64,000 nt of DNA from Billgrantia antri. GTDB lineage: Bacteria > Pseudomonadota > Gammaproteobacteria > Pseudomonadales > Halomonadaceae. The translations under genes and the position numbers were made by a program. Location of the stretch: the NCBI RefSeq assembly GCF_019430905.1, contig NZ_JAHYCA010000003.1, positions 310,001 to 374,000 of the forward strand. Reading direction: 5' to 3'. The first letter of the stretch is position 1; each line of letters opens with the position of its first letter. Shown here in pieces: positions 1-11,223 of the stretch. Under the pieces are notes generated by a model, which was not told where the DNA came from, did not search any database, and saw only the letters and a list, made by a program, of their open reading frames with translations.

Positions 1-424
1 GGGCCATCATGATCTCGAGCAGTTCCTTCTGCGTCGCCTGCGTCTTGTCGGGCACACCGGCCAGATAGGAGCGCGTCTGCTTGACCAGATCTCGCGCCTC
101 ATCGAGCTCCTTGGGCTCGGCGAACCATTCGGCCCAGCGCTTGTCCAGCGACTCGGCGCCACTGCTGATCGAATCCTGCAGCGGCTGTGCGCGGTCGATG
201 GCGTTGAGGGCGCGCTCCGCGGCCTGCTCTGTCATGGTGGCTACGTAGCTCAGGCGATCGCGCGCGTCGGGAATCGCCTCTGCCGCCTTCTCGATCTCCT
301 TGTCCAGACCCAGCTCGCGCATGCTTTCCCGCAGCATGCGGGTCAGCTGTCCGATGCGCTGGACCAGCTCCTCGCCAGCGGCGCCTGCCGGTTGAGCCTG
401 GCCAGGCTGCTCGTTTGCGCTCAT
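1..424 (-). CDS. cheZ: Chemotaxis protein CheZ, CheY-P phosphatase (3' end outside window)
   Basis: Partial gene; it starts with ATG at 424 and runs off the left edge. The visible 141 residues are helical and charged, with segments such as LVQRIGQLTRMLRESMRELGL near residue 20 and TEQAAERALNAID near residue 65, which match the N-terminal half of the CheZ four-helix bundle. CheZ dephosphorylates CheY-P and ends the tumble signal. The catalytic Asp/Gln helix and the C-terminal CheY-binding tail lie outside the window. It follows cheY by 37 bases in the same direction, the usual cheY-cheZ pair. The family assignment rests on both context and sequence. Confidence 0.9.
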   Translation of the reverse strand, partial: MSANEQPGQAQPAGAAGEELVQRIGQLTRMLRESMRELGLDKEIEKAAEAIPDARDRLSYVATMTEQAAERALNAIDRAQPLQDSISSGAESLDKRWAEWFAEPKELDEARDLVKQTRSYLAGVPDKTQATQKELLEIMMA

Positions 425-461
425 CTTGTTCTCTCCTCCGCAAGCGGGACTATCGCCGGCG

Positions 462-851
462 TCACTTGCCCAGTTTCTCGAAAATCTTGTTGAGCTTCTC
501 TTCCAGGGTGGCGGCGGTGAATGGCTTCACCACGTAGCCGCTGGCCCCGGCCTGCGCCGCCGCGATGATATTCTCTTTCTTCGCCTCCGCGGTCACCATC
601 AACACCGGCAGCTGCTTGAGTGCATCGTCGGCGCGGATCTGCTTGAGCATCTCCAGGCCGTCGAGGTTGGGCATGTTCCAGTCGGAAACCACGAACTCGA
701 AGGAACCTGAACGCAGCTTGGTAAGCGCCTCTTGCCCGTCCTCGGCCTCCTCGACATTGGTGTAGCCCAACTCCTTGAGTAGGCTCCGAACGATCCGGCG
801 CATGGTCGGGAAGTCGTCGACCACCAGAAAGCTCATGTTCTTGTCAGCCAT
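462..851 (-). CDS. cheY: Chemotaxis response regulator CheY
   Basis: A 129-residue single receiver domain, the normal CheY length. The key residues fall at E. coli-like positions: acidic pair D12/D13, phospho-acceptor D57 in the SDWNMP segment, T87 and K109. When phosphorylated by CheA it binds the N-terminus of FliM and reverses the motor. It sits directly before cheZ. A chemoreceptor gene lies 74 bases upstream. No FliA promoter is readable in that gap, so transcription from the upstream che genes is likely. Confidence 0.97.
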   Translation of the reverse strand: MADKNMSFLVVDDFPTMRRIVRSLLKELGYTNVEEAEDGQEALTKLRSGSFEFVVSDWNMPNLDGLEMLKQIRADDALKQLPVLMVTAEAKKENIIAAAQAGASGYVVKPFTAATLEEKLNKIFEKLGK

Positions 852-925
852 CGGAAATACCTCTTCTCTATCAATCGATGTTCATCTTCTGACGGCGACG
901 GGCACCGTCGTGGTTGGAAGCACGT

Positions 926-2680
926 TCAGAATTCTTCCCAGTCACCCTCGACCACGGGCTCGGCCTGGCTCTTGCGCTTGGGGTCGACTTCGGCGGCACG
1001 CGACGTAGCGGAGCGCTCCCGGGCACCCGGTCCGACCAAGGCAGGCATGCCGCTGTGCGGCGCCTCATGCGCAGCCCCAGCGGGGGCTTGTCTCGCCGCC
1101 TCCCGGGGTGCTTGCTGGGCGTCGCCCGCAAGGCGGAATACGGCGACGGTCTGCTCGAGACGACTGGCCTGCTCTTCGAGCGAAGCCGCAGCAACAGAGG
1201 CTTGCTGCACCAGCGAGGCATTCTGCTGGGTCACCTGGTCCATTTGGCCTACCGCCTGACTGACCTGCTCGATGCCGTCGCTCTGCTCCTGGGAAGCCGC
1301 CGATATCTCGTCCATGATGTCGGTCACGCGGCGTACCGCCTTGACAACTTCGTCCATGGTTTCGCCGGCCTGCTCGGCCAGGGTCGAGCCCTCCTTCACC
1401 TGGGCCACCGAGCCGTCGATAAGCGCCTTGATCTCCTTCGCCGCCGTGGCACTGCGGCTGGCCAGGTTGCGCACCTCACCGGCCACCACGGCGAAGCCAC
1501 GCCCCTGCTCGCCGGCCCGAGCCGCCTCCACCGAGGCATTCAGCGCCAGGATGTTGGTCTGGAAGGCGATTGAGTCGATGACGCTGGTGATGTCGCTGAT
1601 TTTCTGCGAGCTTGTGGAAATACCGCCCATGGTCTTGACCACGCGATCGACCACTTCGCCGCCGCGCTCGGCCGTGGTCGAGGCATCCAGAGCCAGCCCG
1701 CTGGCCTGGCGCGCGTTGTCGGCGTTCTGGCGCACCGTGGCAGTGAGCTCTTCCATGCTCGAGGCGGTCTCCTCCAGCGAGGCCGCCTGCTGCTCGGTAC
1801 GAGACGACAGGTCGGCGTTGCCGCTGGCTATCTCACGCGTGCCCACATGGATCGAGCCACTGCTGTTGCGCACCTGGCCGACGATGCGGGTCAGGCTCTG
1901 CTGCATGTTGCGCATGGCGTTGAACAGCTTGCCGATCTCGTTGCGGCTGCCCTCGGGGATTTTGCCGGTGAGATCGGCCTTGGCAATGGTCTGCAGATGA
2001 TTGACCGCAGAGTTTAGCGGCCGGATCACCGTGGCCCGCAGCCCAGCATAGACCAGCACCAGCACCAGAGCGGCCAGCACCAGCGCACCCAGCTTGATTA
2101 CAGCGAAACGATCTGCCTGCGCATGGTAGTCGGCCATCATCGCCTGACCACTGCTGAAACCATCACGCACGAACTCGGTCATGCTGCTGGCGAGCGCATC
2201 ACTGGGCTCGGTCAGCGCATCACGCAGCCTGCCGAACTGCGGGGTATCGAGCTGATCGAGCGCTGCGTGCTGGTCCCGAGCGAGAGCGAGCACCGCCGCG
2301 AACTGCTCCTCGAGCCGCTGAGCCAGTTCCCGTGACGCATCGGACTTGGGTGCCGCCGCAAAGTGGTTCAGGCGCGCCTCGGCCCGATCCATACGGTCGG
2401 CGGCGACGTCGAGCTGCTGATTGGCATCGGCCATGCGCCCCAGCATGATCTGGTTGGAGGCGATTTCGAGGCTGACGCGCGCCACATTGAGCAGGGCATC
2501 GGCACGATTGATCTCGTTGAGCTGCTGCGCATTGATACGATCGAGGTCCGCCATGACCCGCTCCGCCTGGCGCTCCGACAGGAACGAGAGCAGAGAGACC
2601 AGCCCGATCAGCACGGCGAAGCTGACCAGGGCAGCGATCACGGACACGTTGATACTGATATTTCGCATCAGGCGGCTCAT
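926..2680 (-). CDS. Methyl-accepting chemotaxis protein, Tsr/Tar-like
   Basis: A 584-residue chemoreceptor. The N-terminal membrane helix is at about residues 10-32, followed by a periplasmic helical domain of about 160 residues (four-helix-bundle type), a second membrane helix near 190-212, HAMP, and the cytoplasmic coiled coil. The hairpin tip ([20 protein letters not shown]) is fully conserved. It ends in DWEEF, which resembles the NWETF tether that docks CheR and CheB. The ligand is unknown. The start at 2680 has AAGGAG ten bases upstream. It lies between cheB and cheY in the che cluster. Confidence 0.93.
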   Translation of the reverse strand: MSRLMRNISINVSVIAALVSFAVLIGLVSLLSFLSERQAERVMADLDRINAQQLNEINRADALLNVARVSLEIASNQIMLGRMADANQQLDVAADRMDRAEARLNHFAAAPKSDASRELAQRLEEQFAAVLALARDQHAALDQLDTPQFGRLRDALTEPSDALASSMTEFVRDGFSSGQAMMADYHAQADRFAVIKLGALVLAALVLVLVYAGLRATVIRPLNSAVNHLQTIAKADLTGKIPEGSRNEIGKLFNAMRNMQQSLTRIVGQVRNSSGSIHVGTREIASGNADLSSRTEQQAASLEETASSMEELTATVRQNADNARQASGLALDASTTAERGGEVVDRVVKTMGGISTSSQKISDITSVIDSIAFQTNILALNASVEAARAGEQGRGFAVVAGEVRNLASRSATAAKEIKALIDGSVAQVKEGSTLAEQAGETMDEVVKAVRRVTDIMDEISAASQEQSDGIEQVSQAVGQMDQVTQQNASLVQQASVAAASLEEQASRLEQTVAVFRLAGDAQQAPREAARQAPAGAAHEAPHSGMPALVGPGARERSATSRAAEVDPKRKSQAEPVVEGDWEEF

Positions 2681-2730
2681 TACCTGGCTGCTCCTTGCGT
2701 AAGGTGACGATGCTTGTTGTTCTGTTCCGG

Positions 2731-3831
2731 TCAGACCCGCTGCGCACGACCAGAGGCCGCCACCAGCGCCATCAGGCGCTCGGGTATTTCATCCAGGCTG
2801 GCCACTTCGACGGCGCCGCCCAGGGCAATCGCTTCGCGCGGCATGCCGAAAACCACGCAGCTCGCCTCGTCCTGCGCCAGGGTGGACGACCCTGCCTGAC
2901 GCATCTCGAGCAGGCCGGCGGCTCCGTCCTTGCCCATGCCGGTGAGGATCACCCCGATGGCGTTGCGACCCGCCTGGGTGGCGGCGGAATGGAACAGCAC
3001 GTCGACAGAGGGACGATGGCGGTTGACAGGCGGCCCGTCGTCGAGCCTGGCCACGTAGTTCGCCCCGCTGCGCGCCAGCTTCAGGTGCGCATCGCCTGGT
3101 GCGATATAGGCATGCCCTGGCAAGACGCGCTCACCGTCACTGGCCTCCTTCACGGTGATGTTGCATAACCGGTTCAGGCGCTCAGCGAAAGAACGCGTGA
3201 ATCCCCCCGGCATGTGCTGGGTGATCAGGATGGCCGGGCTGTTGGCCGGCAGCGGCTCGAGCACGGCGCGGATTGCTTCCGTGCCCCCGGTGGAGGCCCC
3301 GATGATGATCAGCTTTTCGCTCGACACCAGCGGCGCCTTCAAGGTAGCCCGTGGCGCCGTCTGGGCCTGGCGCGCCTGGCGCGGGCGCGACTTGGCCGCG
3401 GCGCGGATCTTCTCGGCGATGTCGTTGGCATATTCGAGCATGCCGCTGCGGATGCCCAGCGACGGCTTGGCCACGAAGTCCAGCGCCCCCAGTTCCAACG
3501 CGCGCAGGGTGATCTCGGAGCCGGCCTGGGTCAGCGACGACACCATCAGCACAGGCATCGGCCGTAAACGCATGAGACGCTCGAGAAAATCGAGGCCGTC
3601 CATGCGCGGCATCTCGACATCGAGGGTCAGGACATCAGGGTTGTGGCGCTTGATCAGATCGCGCGCCACCAGCGGGTCCGGCGCCACGGCCACGACTTCC
3701 ATGTCCGGCTGCGAGTTGATGATCTCGCTGAGCAGGTCACGAATCAGCGCCGAATCATCAACGCACAGCACCTTGATCCTGTTCGATCCCAAGGCAAATC
3801 TCCTGTTCATGGGGAAGCCACGCTGACCCAT
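2731..3831 (-). CDS. cheB: Chemotaxis methylesterase/deamidase CheB
   Basis: A 366-residue protein with a receiver domain (phospho-Asp D71 in TLDVEMP) joined by a basic linker to the methylesterase domain. The catalytic triad is visible: S180 in IIGASTGG, H206 in ITQHMPGG and D302 in GMGKDGAAG. It removes methyl groups from receptors and deamidates glutamines, as the negative arm of adaptation. The start at 3831 has TGGAA upstream; an internal ATG at 3810 is an alternative. It has its own FliA promoter at 3850-3876 although cheR lies immediately upstream. Confidence 0.96.
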   Translation of the reverse strand: MGQRGFPMNRRFALGSNRIKVLCVDDSALIRDLLSEIINSQPDMEVVAVAPDPLVARDLIKRHNPDVLTLDVEMPRMDGLDFLERLMRLRPMPVLMVSSLTQAGSEITLRALELGALDFVAKPSLGIRSGMLEYANDIAEKIRAAAKSRPRQARQAQTAPRATLKAPLVSSEKLIIIGASTGGTEAIRAVLEPLPANSPAILITQHMPGGFTRSFAERLNRLCNITVKEASDGERVLPGHAYIAPGDAHLKLARSGANYVARLDDGPPVNRHRPSVDVLFHSAATQAGRNAIGVILTGMGKDGAAGLLEMRQAGSSTLAQDEASCVVFGMPREAIALGGAVEVASLDEIPERLMALVAASGRAQRV

Positions 3832-3849
3832 GGCATTCCAATATGTGGT

Positions 3850-3876
3850 TCATCGGCCCCGATGGCGAAAACTTTA
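3850..3876 (-). promoter_or_regulatory. FliA (sigma-28) promoter of cheB
   Basis: Read on the minus strand: TAAAGTTT, exactly 11 bases, GCCGATGA. This differs from the sigma-28 consensus (TAAAGTTT-N11-GCCGATAA) at one base. The -10 element ends about 19 bases before the annotated cheB start, so the leader would be very short, which slightly favours the internal ATG at 3810. Confidence 0.8.
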
Positions 3877-3892
3877 GCCGCGCGCTGTCTGG

Positions 3893-4792
3893 CTAGGCGT
3901 TTGCACCGGTACGTTCCGCCAAGGTATAGACCGTCTGCCCGCGCAGGCGAAACACCTTGCTGATGTAAGAGAAATTCTCCGAGTGGCCGGCAAACAGCAG
4001 GCCATCGGGCTTGAGTAGCGGAGCAAAGCGCTCGAGGATACGGGCCTGGGTCTGCTTGTCGAAGTAGATCATCACGTTGCGACAGAAGATGGCGTCGAAG
4101 GGACCCTTGATCGGCCACTGCGGAGCCAGCAGGTTCATCGACAGGAACTCCACCATCGAGGAGACTTCGGGGCGCACCCTGGCCAGCCCCTCGTGTTGCC
4201 CCCGCCCCTTCTGGAAGAAGCGCTTGACACGACTCTCCTCGATCTTTCGAACCTGCTCGACCGGGTAGACGCCGGCCCGGGCGCGCGTCAACGCCTCGGT
4301 GTCGATGTCGGTCGCCACGACGCGCGCCTCGGCCGCCCGCGGGCCCAGGCTCTCGTGCAGGGTCATGGCGATCGAGTAAGGCTCCTCGCCGGTAGACGCA
4401 GCGGCGCTCCAGATGCGTACGGGCCCGCTGGACTTGCGCACGTGTTCGGCCAGCAGCGGAAAGTGATGCATTTCGCGGAAGAAGGCCGTTAGGTTGGTCG
4501 TCAGCGCATTGGTGAACGCTTCCCACTCCCGCGCATCGGGCTGACGCGCCAGCTTCTCCAGGTAGTCGCTGAAGCGGGTCAGGCCATGGTGACGCAAGCG
4601 CTTGGCCAGACGGCTGTAGACCATCTCGCGCTTGTGCTCGGCCAGCACGATACCCGCACGCTGATAGATCAGCTGACGAATTCGGGAAAAATCTTCGTCG
4701 GTGAGGACCAGGTCACGCTCGAGGTGACCCAGCCCGGACCATTGCCCCGGCTCCATCCCGGGACTCAGTGGCTTCGTCAAAATGTTTCCCAC
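3893..4792 (-). CDS. cheR: Chemotaxis methyltransferase CheR
   Basis: A 299-residue SAM-dependent receptor methyltransferase. The N-terminal helical domain ([19 protein letters not shown]) is followed by the Rossmann domain with the motif [17 protein letters not shown], the [14 protein letters not shown] segment and the C-terminal GHSENF motif, all typical of CheR. It methylates glutamates of the chemoreceptors. Its start overlaps the end of the upstream receptor gene by 16 bases, indicating translational coupling. Four receptors of this cluster end in a CheR-docking pentapeptide. Confidence 0.96.
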   Translation of the reverse strand: MGNILTKPLSPGMEPGQWSGLGHLERDLVLTDEDFSRIRQLIYQRAGIVLAEHKREMVYSRLAKRLRHHGLTRFSDYLEKLARQPDAREWEAFTNALTTNLTAFFREMHHFPLLAEHVRKSSGPVRIWSAAASTGEEPYSIAMTLHESLGPRAAEARVVATDIDTEALTRARAGVYPVEQVRKIEESRVKRFFQKGRGQHEGLARVRPEVSSMVEFLSMNLLAPQWPIKGPFDAIFCRNVMIYFDKQTQARILERFAPLLKPDGLLFAGHSENFSYISKVFRLRGQTVYTLAERTGANA

Positions 4793-6963
4793 TCTTCATC
4801 GGCCGTAGCCTTGCTGGACTGGCCAGGAGCCCGCTTCACGGGAAGGGGATCGTGCCTCAAGGCGGGGGTGGCAGAACGTGAACGTTCGTTCGAGGTTTCC
4901 GCGGCGCTCTCCTGCGCATGAGCAACGACCTGCTCGAGCCCGGCACCACGCAGCCGGAACACGCGAATCGCCCGGTCGAGCAATTCCGCCTGGTGCTGCA
5001 GATCGCTTGCCGCCCGCGCGCTCTGCTGCACGCGCTCGGCATTCTGCTGGGTCACCTGGTCCATCTCGGTGATCGCCTGGTTGATCTGGCCGATGCCGCT
5101 GCTCTGCTCCTCGGACGCCGCCGTGATCTCGCCCATGATGTCGTTGACCCGCTGCGAGGCCGCCACCACCTCGGCCATGGCGCTCTCGGCGCGCTGCACC
5201 TGGCTGGCCCCTTCGTGGATCTCGCTGGCAGAGCCATCGATCAGGCTACGGATCTCCTTCGCCGCCTCCGCGCTGCGCCCGGCCAGGTTGCGCACCTCGC
5301 CGGCCACCACCGCGAAGCCGCGCCCCTGCTCGCCTGCCCGCGCCGCCTCCACCGAGGCGTTCAGCGCCAGTATGTTGGTCTGGAAGGCGATCGAGTCGAT
5401 CACGTTGATGATGTCCTTCATCTTCTCGGCACCGGCGGTGATGCGTTCCATGGTCTGCACCACGCCGTGCATCAGCTCGCCGGTATCGCGCACGCGACTG
5501 GCGTTGTCCAGCGCCAGCCCGCTGGCCTGGCGCGCGTTGTCGGTATTCTGCTGCACCGTGGTGGTCATCTCCTCCATGCTGGAGGCGGTCTCCTGCAGCG
5601 AGGCGGCCTGCTGCTCGGTACGTGCCGAGAGATCCTCGTTGCCACGCGCGATGGAGCGCGACGCCGGCGTCACCACGTCGATGCCCTGCTGTACGCTGCG
5701 GGTAGTGCTGTAAAGGCTCTTGCGCATAGTGTTCAGCGCACCGAGCAGCACGCCGATCTCGTCGCGCGTGCGGTCGGGCGAGCGCACCGCCAGGTTGCCC
5801 GAGGCAATCTGCAGGGTGAAATCCACGGCGCGGTGCACCGGCCGGGTGATCGCACGCAGGGTCCAGAAGCCCAGCAGGATCAGGAACAGGATGCCCACCG
5901 ACAGCGCCACCAGCTGGCCCGTGAGCATCAGGGTCTGGCCGCGCTCAGCCTCTTCCGCCAGCTGATCGGCATAGCCGAGCTTGCCCTCGATCAGCGCATT
6001 GATGCTCTGACTGATGCTCTCGACCTCCGGTCGCAGCACATCGTTGTATGCCTCGTAGGCGGCGAAACCGCTGCCGTCGATCAATGCCTGCAACGTGGGG
6101 CGGATACCGCCATCGACGGCAACACCGAGCTGAGCCTCGAGCATGGCGATCGTTTCGCTGGCCATGTCCTCGCCTTCGAGGAAACTCTCCCAGGCGGTCT
6201 CAACGCGCTCGACAATGCCTTCGGATTCGTCTGCCAGCGCCTGGATCTGCTCCAGGCGCAGCGCCCTAGGGTTACGCACCGGGCGTTCCAGGTCGGTCAT
6301 CAACTGGCTCAACAATTGGTCGATGCGCTGCAGAGCGGCAATGTCCTGCACTCCATTGCCGTTGATGAAGGCGACACGATCACCCGACACCTTGAGGCCG
6401 TAAAGCCCCACTGCCCCGCTGAGCAGCAGCAACAGCACCGGCACCAGGGTCAGGGTGACCAGCTTGGCGCGGATGGTATGGACGTTGAGCCGCGACAGAG
6501 CGCCCAGCGCACCGCGCCGCACGAGCTGGCCCTGCTTGAACACCAGCTTGCGCTGACCCTCACGAATCCGGGCATAGGCGCGCGCCGCCGCTTCGGCGGT
6601 TGCCGCCTCGACCGGAGTTCGCACCGAGGTGTACCCCTGGCACTTGCCCTCTTCCAGAATCGGCGTGACCGTTGCCCGAACCCAATAGTGGTCTCCATCC
6701 TTGCGCCGATTCTTGATCACCCCCTGCCAGGTGTCGCCTTTCTTGATGGTCTTCCACAGGTCGTCGAAGGCCTCGGACGGCATGTCGGGATGACGAATCA
6801 GGTTGTGCGGAGCGCCGATCAATTCTTCATGATCGTAACCGCTGACCTCGACGAACGCGGAGTTGGCATAGGTGATCCGCCCCTCCAGGTCCGTACGGGT
6901 GATGAGCAGATGTTCATCGCCCAGCTTGTATTCACGCTGTGTTACCGGCTGATTGTCACGCAT
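4777..6963 (-). CDS. PAS-domain chemoreceptor, Aer-like (copy A)
   Basis: A 728-residue receptor. An N-terminal cytoplasmic PAS domain (residues 1-125; [10 protein letters not shown] and [10 protein letters not shown] are Aer/PAS hallmarks) precedes a membrane helix at about 175, an external segment of about 150 residues, a second membrane helix near 355, HAMP and a standard signalling coiled coil. It ends in EWETF, a CheR tether. PAS domains of this type commonly bind FAD and report redox or energy state, but that is not provable here. Its last third is almost identical to the next gene (copy B). Confidence 0.93.
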   Translation of the reverse strand: MRDNQPVTQREYKLGDEHLLITRTDLEGRITYANSAFVEVSGYDHEELIGAPHNLIRHPDMPSEAFDDLWKTIKKGDTWQGVIKNRRKDGDHYWVRATVTPILEEGKCQGYTSVRTPVEAATAEAAARAYARIREGQRKLVFKQGQLVRRGALGALSRLNVHTIRAKLVTLTLVPVLLLLLSGAVGLYGLKVSGDRVAFINGNGVQDIAALQRIDQLLSQLMTDLERPVRNPRALRLEQIQALADESEGIVERVETAWESFLEGEDMASETIAMLEAQLGVAVDGGIRPTLQALIDGSGFAAYEAYNDVLRPEVESISQSINALIEGKLGYADQLAEEAERGQTLMLTGQLVALSVGILFLILLGFWTLRAITRPVHRAVDFTLQIASGNLAVRSPDRTRDEIGVLLGALNTMRKSLYSTTRSVQQGIDVVTPASRSIARGNEDLSARTEQQAASLQETASSMEEMTTTVQQNTDNARQASGLALDNASRVRDTGELMHGVVQTMERITAGAEKMKDIINVIDSIAFQTNILALNASVEAARAGEQGRGFAVVAGEVRNLAGRSAEAAKEIRSLIDGSASEIHEGASQVQRAESAMAEVVAASQRVNDIMGEITAASEEQSSGIGQINQAITEMDQVTQQNAERVQQSARAASDLQHQAELLDRAIRVFRLRGAGLEQVVAHAQESAAETSNERSRSATPALRHDPLPVKRAPGQSSKATADEEWETF

Positions 6964-7013
6964 CGTTATTATCCTTTGCCGCCTGGTCTAAGTGAGTCCC
7001 CTGCCAACACCCT

Positions 7014-9200
7014 TTAGAACGTTTCCCACTCCTCTTCGGAGGCCTGCTTGTGAGGCTTGGCCTGCGTCCGCTTGGCGGGGAGCGGGTCGTGTTGCAAGGC
7101 TGGCGTGGCCGCCGGTGTCCGAGCGGATCCGGCCGGCCGCTCTACGGACTGCTTGGTGTCAGGGATCGTCTCGGGGCCGGCCCCCTGCAGACGATAGACG
7201 CGAATGGCCTGGGCCAGCTGCTCCGCCTGGTGCTGCAGGTCGCTTGCCGCCCGCGCACTCTGCTGCACGCGCTCGGCATTCTGCTGGGTCACCTGGTCCA
7301 TCTCGGTGATGGCCTGGTTGATCTGGCCGATGCCGCTGCTCTGCTCCTCGGATGCCGCCGTGATCTCGCCCATGATGTCGTTGACCCGCTGCGAGGCCGA
7401 CACCACCTCGGCCATGGCGCTCTCGGCGCGCTGCACCTGGCTGGCGCCCTCGTGGATCTCGCTGGCAGAGCCATCGATCAGGCTACGGATCTCCTTCGCC
7501 GCCTCCGCACTGCGCCCCGCCAGATTGCGCACTTCGCCGGCCACCACCGCGAAACCGCGCCCCTGCTCGCCTGCCCGCGCCGCCTCCACCGAGGCGTTCA
7601 GCGCCAGTATGTTGGTCTGGAAGGCGATCGAGTCGATCACGTTGATGATGTCCTTCATCTTCTCGGCACCGGCGGTAATGCGCTCCATGGTCTGCACCAC
7701 ACCGTGCATCAGCTCGCCGGTGTCACGCACGCGGCTGGCGTTGTCCAGCGCCAGCCCGCTGGCCTGGCGCGCGTTGTCGGTATTCTGCTGCACCGTGGTG
7801 GTCATCTCCTCCATGCTGGAGGCGGTCTCCTGCAGCGAGGCGGCCTGCTGCTCGGTACGTGCCGAGAGGTCCTCGTTGCCACGCGCGATGGAACGCGACG
7901 CCGGCGTCACCACGTCGATGCCCTGCTGTACACTCGCGGTAGTGCTGTAGAGACTCTTGCGCATGGTATCGAGTGAGCCGAGCAGCGCGCCGATCTCGTC
8001 ACGTGTCTGCTTCGGCGTCTGAACCGCCAGGTTGCCCGAGGCGATCTGCAGGGTGAAGTCGGCGGCGCGACGCACCGGCCGGGTAATGGCGCGCATGATC
8101 CACACGCTGATGACGAGCAGCAGCACGAAGCCGAGGGCCATGAAGCCCAGCTGAACCATGAGCATCTGCCGCTGCCCCTGCTCGGCCGCTTCCGCCATGC
8201 CCAGGGCGGCGATACGCTGCTGGTCGATCAACTGATTGACCAGTCCGGTCAGGGTCTCGGCACGCTCACGCAGCCCGGCCGTCTCGTTGTTCAAGGCCAT
8301 CATGGCATCGAAAGCCTCCTCGCCACCCAGCGCCTCGGCCATCGGACCGAGTCCCTCCTGCATGAAACTCTCCAGTGCGGTATCGAACTCCAGTGCCAGC
8401 TCGGTGCGGTTGACTTCGCGATCCATATAGTCGTCTCGCAGCCCAGCCAGCCGGTCGGCGATACCGGTGAGCTCCTCGGCATGCTCGTGCCGGCTACTCA
8501 GGATTTCCATGCGCTGCTCGGCGCTCAGCCGCTGCGGCCCCTCGCCGATGAGCTGCCCCAACTGCTGCAGACGAATCACGTCCTGCAGGCCGTCCCGGTT
8601 CAACTCCGCCAGACGCTGCCCCGAGGCCTCCAGGCCATAGAGGCCGACAGCCCCGCTGACCGCCAACAGCAGCAGAGCCGAGAAGGTGAGCATGGAGAGC
8701 CGAGCGCGGATGGAGTGCAGATTGATCCGCGCAAGCCAACCCAACGGGCCGCGACGTATCACCTGACCTTGGCGAACGGCGAAGCCGGAGCGCCCCTCGC
8801 GCATGCGCGCGTAGACACGTTCCGTCGCCGCGACGACGCCGGGCTCGACTTTCGTGCGCACCGAGGTGTATCCCAGGCACTCCCCTCCCTCGATGATCGG
8901 CGTGACCGTGGCACGGACCCAATAGTGATCGCCGTTCTTGCAGCGGTTCTTGACCACGCCTTGCCAGGTATCGCCGCGCTTGATCGTTTGCCACAGGTCG
9001 GCGAAAGCCGCCGATGGCATATCGGGGTGACGAATCAGGTTATGCGGTGAACCGATCAATTCATCACGGCTGTAGCCACTTACCTCGACGAAAGCGTCAT
9101 TGGCGAAGGTGATCTTACCCTCGAGATTGGTGCGGGTGATCAGCAGCTGTTGATCATCCAATTTGTGCTCACGCTGTGTAACCGGCTGGTTGTTGCGCAT
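7014..9200 (-). CDS. PAS-domain chemoreceptor, Aer-like (copy B)
   Basis: A 728-residue paralogue of the neighbouring receptor with the same layout: PAS domain (1-125), two membrane helices around a roughly 150-residue external segment, HAMP, signalling domain and EWETF tether. The PAS domain is related but not identical. The external segment is clearly diverged, while the signalling domain matches copy A nearly residue for residue. The start has AAGGAAA at a good distance. The tandem arrangement points to duplication followed by sequence homogenisation of the 3' part. It may widen the range of energy or redox cues sensed. Confidence 0.93.
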   Translation of the reverse strand: MRNNQPVTQREHKLDDQQLLITRTNLEGKITFANDAFVEVSGYSRDELIGSPHNLIRHPDMPSAAFADLWQTIKRGDTWQGVVKNRCKNGDHYWVRATVTPIIEGGECLGYTSVRTKVEPGVVAATERVYARMREGRSGFAVRQGQVIRRGPLGWLARINLHSIRARLSMLTFSALLLLAVSGAVGLYGLEASGQRLAELNRDGLQDVIRLQQLGQLIGEGPQRLSAEQRMEILSSRHEHAEELTGIADRLAGLRDDYMDREVNRTELALEFDTALESFMQEGLGPMAEALGGEEAFDAMMALNNETAGLRERAETLTGLVNQLIDQQRIAALGMAEAAEQGQRQMLMVQLGFMALGFVLLLVISVWIMRAITRPVRRAADFTLQIASGNLAVQTPKQTRDEIGALLGSLDTMRKSLYSTTASVQQGIDVVTPASRSIARGNEDLSARTEQQAASLQETASSMEEMTTTVQQNTDNARQASGLALDNASRVRDTGELMHGVVQTMERITAGAEKMKDIINVIDSIAFQTNILALNASVEAARAGEQGRGFAVVAGEVRNLAGRSAEAAKEIRSLIDGSASEIHEGASQVQRAESAMAEVVSASQRVNDIMGEITAASEEQSSGIGQINQAITEMDQVTQQNAERVQQSARAASDLQHQAEQLAQAIRVYRLQGAGPETIPDTKQSVERPAGSARTPAATPALQHDPLPAKRTQAKPHKQASEEEWETF

Positions 9201-9290
9201 TGTAGTTTCCTTGCCGATTCGGCTCGATCAGGGCGGAACGGCAGCTGTTACGACTCCGTCCCTGCGTTGTCTGGCATGCGTCCAGGTGGG

Positions 9291-10646
9291 TCAGAATGAT
9301 GCCCACTCTTCTTCTTGAGACGTCTCGGCCTGCCTGTTCGCTACGTTCTGGCTGCGCTTGGCAGGCAGTGGATCCTGCTGGGCGGGCAAGCCACCGCGCC
9401 CGGTCTCCTTCCTCGCTTCGTTCCTCACGCCCTTCTTCACTTCCGGACGCCCTTGGTCCTGCTGACCAGCCAGGCGGAAGCGCAGCACGGCCTCGCGCAG
9501 GCGAGCTGCTTCAGCCTCGAGCTGGGTCGCTGCCGTGGCGGCCTGCTGCACGAGTGCCGCGTTCTGCTGGATCACCTGGTCCATCTGGGTCACGGCCTGA
9601 TTCACCTGGCCGATGCCGTTGCTTTGCTCCAGCGAGGCAGAAGCGATCTCGTCCATGATGTCGCTTACGCGCTGCACGGCGGCAACGATCTCACTCATGG
9701 TCTGGCCGGCCTGGTCCACTCGTGCGGTACCGACGTCCACCTTTTCGAGAGAGGCCTTGATCAGGGTGCGAATCTCGCCTGCAGCCGACGCGCTGCGTCC
9801 GGCCAGGCTGCGTACTTCCTGTGCCACCACGGCGAAACCACGCCCGTGCTCACCGGCACGCGCCGCCTCGACTGAAGCATTCAGCGCCAGGATGTTGGTC
9901 TGGAAGGCGATGCTGTCGATGACACCGATGATGTCGGAGACCTTGTGCGAGCTTTCACTGATGTCGTGCATGGTCGAAACGACCTCGCCCACTACCTCGC
10001 CTCCCTGGACAGCAGTACGCGATGCCTCGCTCGCCAACTGGCTCGCCTGGCGCGCATTGTCGGCATTTTGCTCCACGGTCGAGGCCAGTTGCTCCATGCT
10101 GGAGGCGGTTTCGGCCAGCGAGGCAGCCTGCTGCTCGGTTCGGGACGACAGCTCGCCGTTGCCCTCGGCAATCTCCTGCGCCCCCAGGTAGATGCTCTCG
10201 CTGCTGCTGCGCACGGTGCCGACCGTGCCCGACAGCCCCTCCTGCATGTGTCTGAGCGAGGTGAAGAGGCGTCCGATCTCGTTGTTGCCCCGGCTCTCCA
10301 CCGGCTGGGAGAGATTGCCCTGTGCCAAGCCCTCGAAATACCCGACCAGGCGGGCTAGCGGGCGCAGCACGTTGACGCTGATGCCCCACACCACAATCCC
10401 CATTACCACAACCGACCCCAGCAGGACGGCAACGATCGCCAGGCGTATCAAGCCGGCCGTGGCGGCAAACGAGGCCTGATTGGCCACGCCTGACTCCCCT
10501 GCATGAGGCGCCATGACGGCCACGGCCGCACTACCTTGCTGCAGGGCATAGAGCCCCAGGACACTCAGTACGACCAGCATCGCACCGAAGAACAGCAGCA
10601 CCAGGAACCAACTGGCCCGAACTGTCAGGTTGTCGATTAACTTCAC
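9291..10646 (-). CDS. Chemoreceptor with almost no periplasmic domain
   Basis: A 451-residue methyl-accepting protein. Membrane helix 1 (about 13-35) and membrane helix 2 (about 66-88) are separated by only about 30 residues, so there is no room for a classical ligand-binding domain. HAMP and a complete signalling hairpin follow, and the protein ends in EWASF, a weak form of the CheR tether. Such receptors may sense membrane state, pH or internal cues, or act as helpers in mixed receptor trimers (inference). A FliA promoter lies at 10693-10719. Confidence 0.92.
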   Translation of the reverse strand: MKLIDNLTVRASWFLVLLFFGAMLVVLSVLGLYALQQGSAAVAVMAPHAGESGVANQASFAATAGLIRLAIVAVLLGSVVVMGIVVWGISVNVLRPLARLVGYFEGLAQGNLSQPVESRGNNEIGRLFTSLRHMQEGLSGTVGTVRSSSESIYLGAQEIAEGNGELSSRTEQQAASLAETASSMEQLASTVEQNADNARQASQLASEASRTAVQGGEVVGEVVSTMHDISESSHKVSDIIGVIDSIAFQTNILALNASVEAARAGEHGRGFAVVAQEVRSLAGRSASAAGEIRTLIKASLEKVDVGTARVDQAGQTMSEIVAAVQRVSDIMDEIASASLEQSNGIGQVNQAVTQMDQVIQQNAALVQQAATAATQLEAEAARLREAVLRFRLAGQQDQGRPEVKKGVRNEARKETGRGGLPAQQDPLPAKRSQNVANRQAETSQEEEWASF

Positions 10647-10692
10647 GTCATCCCCTTATCAGCGGCGTGCGAAAAGCAGTCCTTTCCAACAA

Positions 10693-10719
10693 CATCGGCA
10701 TGGGCGAGGCAAACTTGAG
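10693..10719 (-). promoter_or_regulatory. FliA (sigma-28) promoter of the short chemoreceptor
   Basis: On the minus strand: TCAAGTTT, 11 bases, GCCGATGT. The -35 and -10 elements deviate slightly from consensus but the spacing is exact. It lies in the gap between cheW and the receptor gene at 10646, so the receptor series can be transcribed independently of cheA-cheW. Confidence 0.7.
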
Positions 10720-10726
10720 TCCGCCT

Positions 10727-11221
10727 CTATTCAGCCACACGATCGACCAGCGCCATCTCGTCGCTGGTGAGCAGCTTGTCGATGTCGACGATGACCAGCA
10801 TGCGGTCCTCGAGGCTGCCAAGCCCACTGAGGAAGTCCGAGGACAGGGTGACGCCGAACTCGGGTGCCGGCTTGATCTGGTCTGGTGACAGGGTCATGAC
10901 GTCGGACACCCCGTCGACGACGATACCGACGACCCGATCCTCGACATTGACCACGATCACCACCGTCTGCCCGCCGTACTCCACCTTGTCGAGGTGAAAC
11001 TTGATACGCAGGTCGACGATCGGCACGATCACGCCGCGCAGGTTGGTGACCCCCTTGATGAAATCAGGCGCGTTGGCGATTCGCGTGACGTTCTCGTAGC
11101 CGCGAATCTCCTGCACCTTGAGAATATCGACGGCATATTCTTCATCGCCCAGTGAGAACACCAGAAATTCACGGTTGTGGGCTTCGGCAGCGGCGAGTGC
11201 CGCATCGTTCGTCTGGCTCAT
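10727..11221 (-). CDS. cheW: Chemotaxis coupling protein CheW
   Basis: A 164-residue single CheW domain ([22 protein letters not shown] at 17-38, then [14 protein letters not shown] and the VDGVSDVM segment), of normal length. It links receptor tips to CheA in the chemosensory array. It starts two bases after the cheA stop codon (TGA-TC-ATG), so the two genes are co-translated in the order cheA-cheW. Confidence 0.97.
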   Translation of the reverse strand: MSQTNDAALAAAEAHNREFLVFSLGDEEYAVDILKVQEIRGYENVTRIANAPDFIKGVTNLRGVIVPIVDLRIKFHLDKVEYGGQTVVIVVNVEDRVVGIVVDGVSDVMTLSPDQIKPAPEFGVTLSSDFLSGLGSLEDRMLVIVDIDKLLTSDEMALVDRVAE

Positions 11222-11223
11222 GA

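Noticed and set aside
4918..7017. A 699-codon open frame on the plus strand opposite the PAS receptor
   Set aside because: It is antisense to a clear chemoreceptor with full domain conservation. Long antisense frames are a side effect of high GC codon use. The predicted product is His/Leu/Arg-rich without any fold signature.
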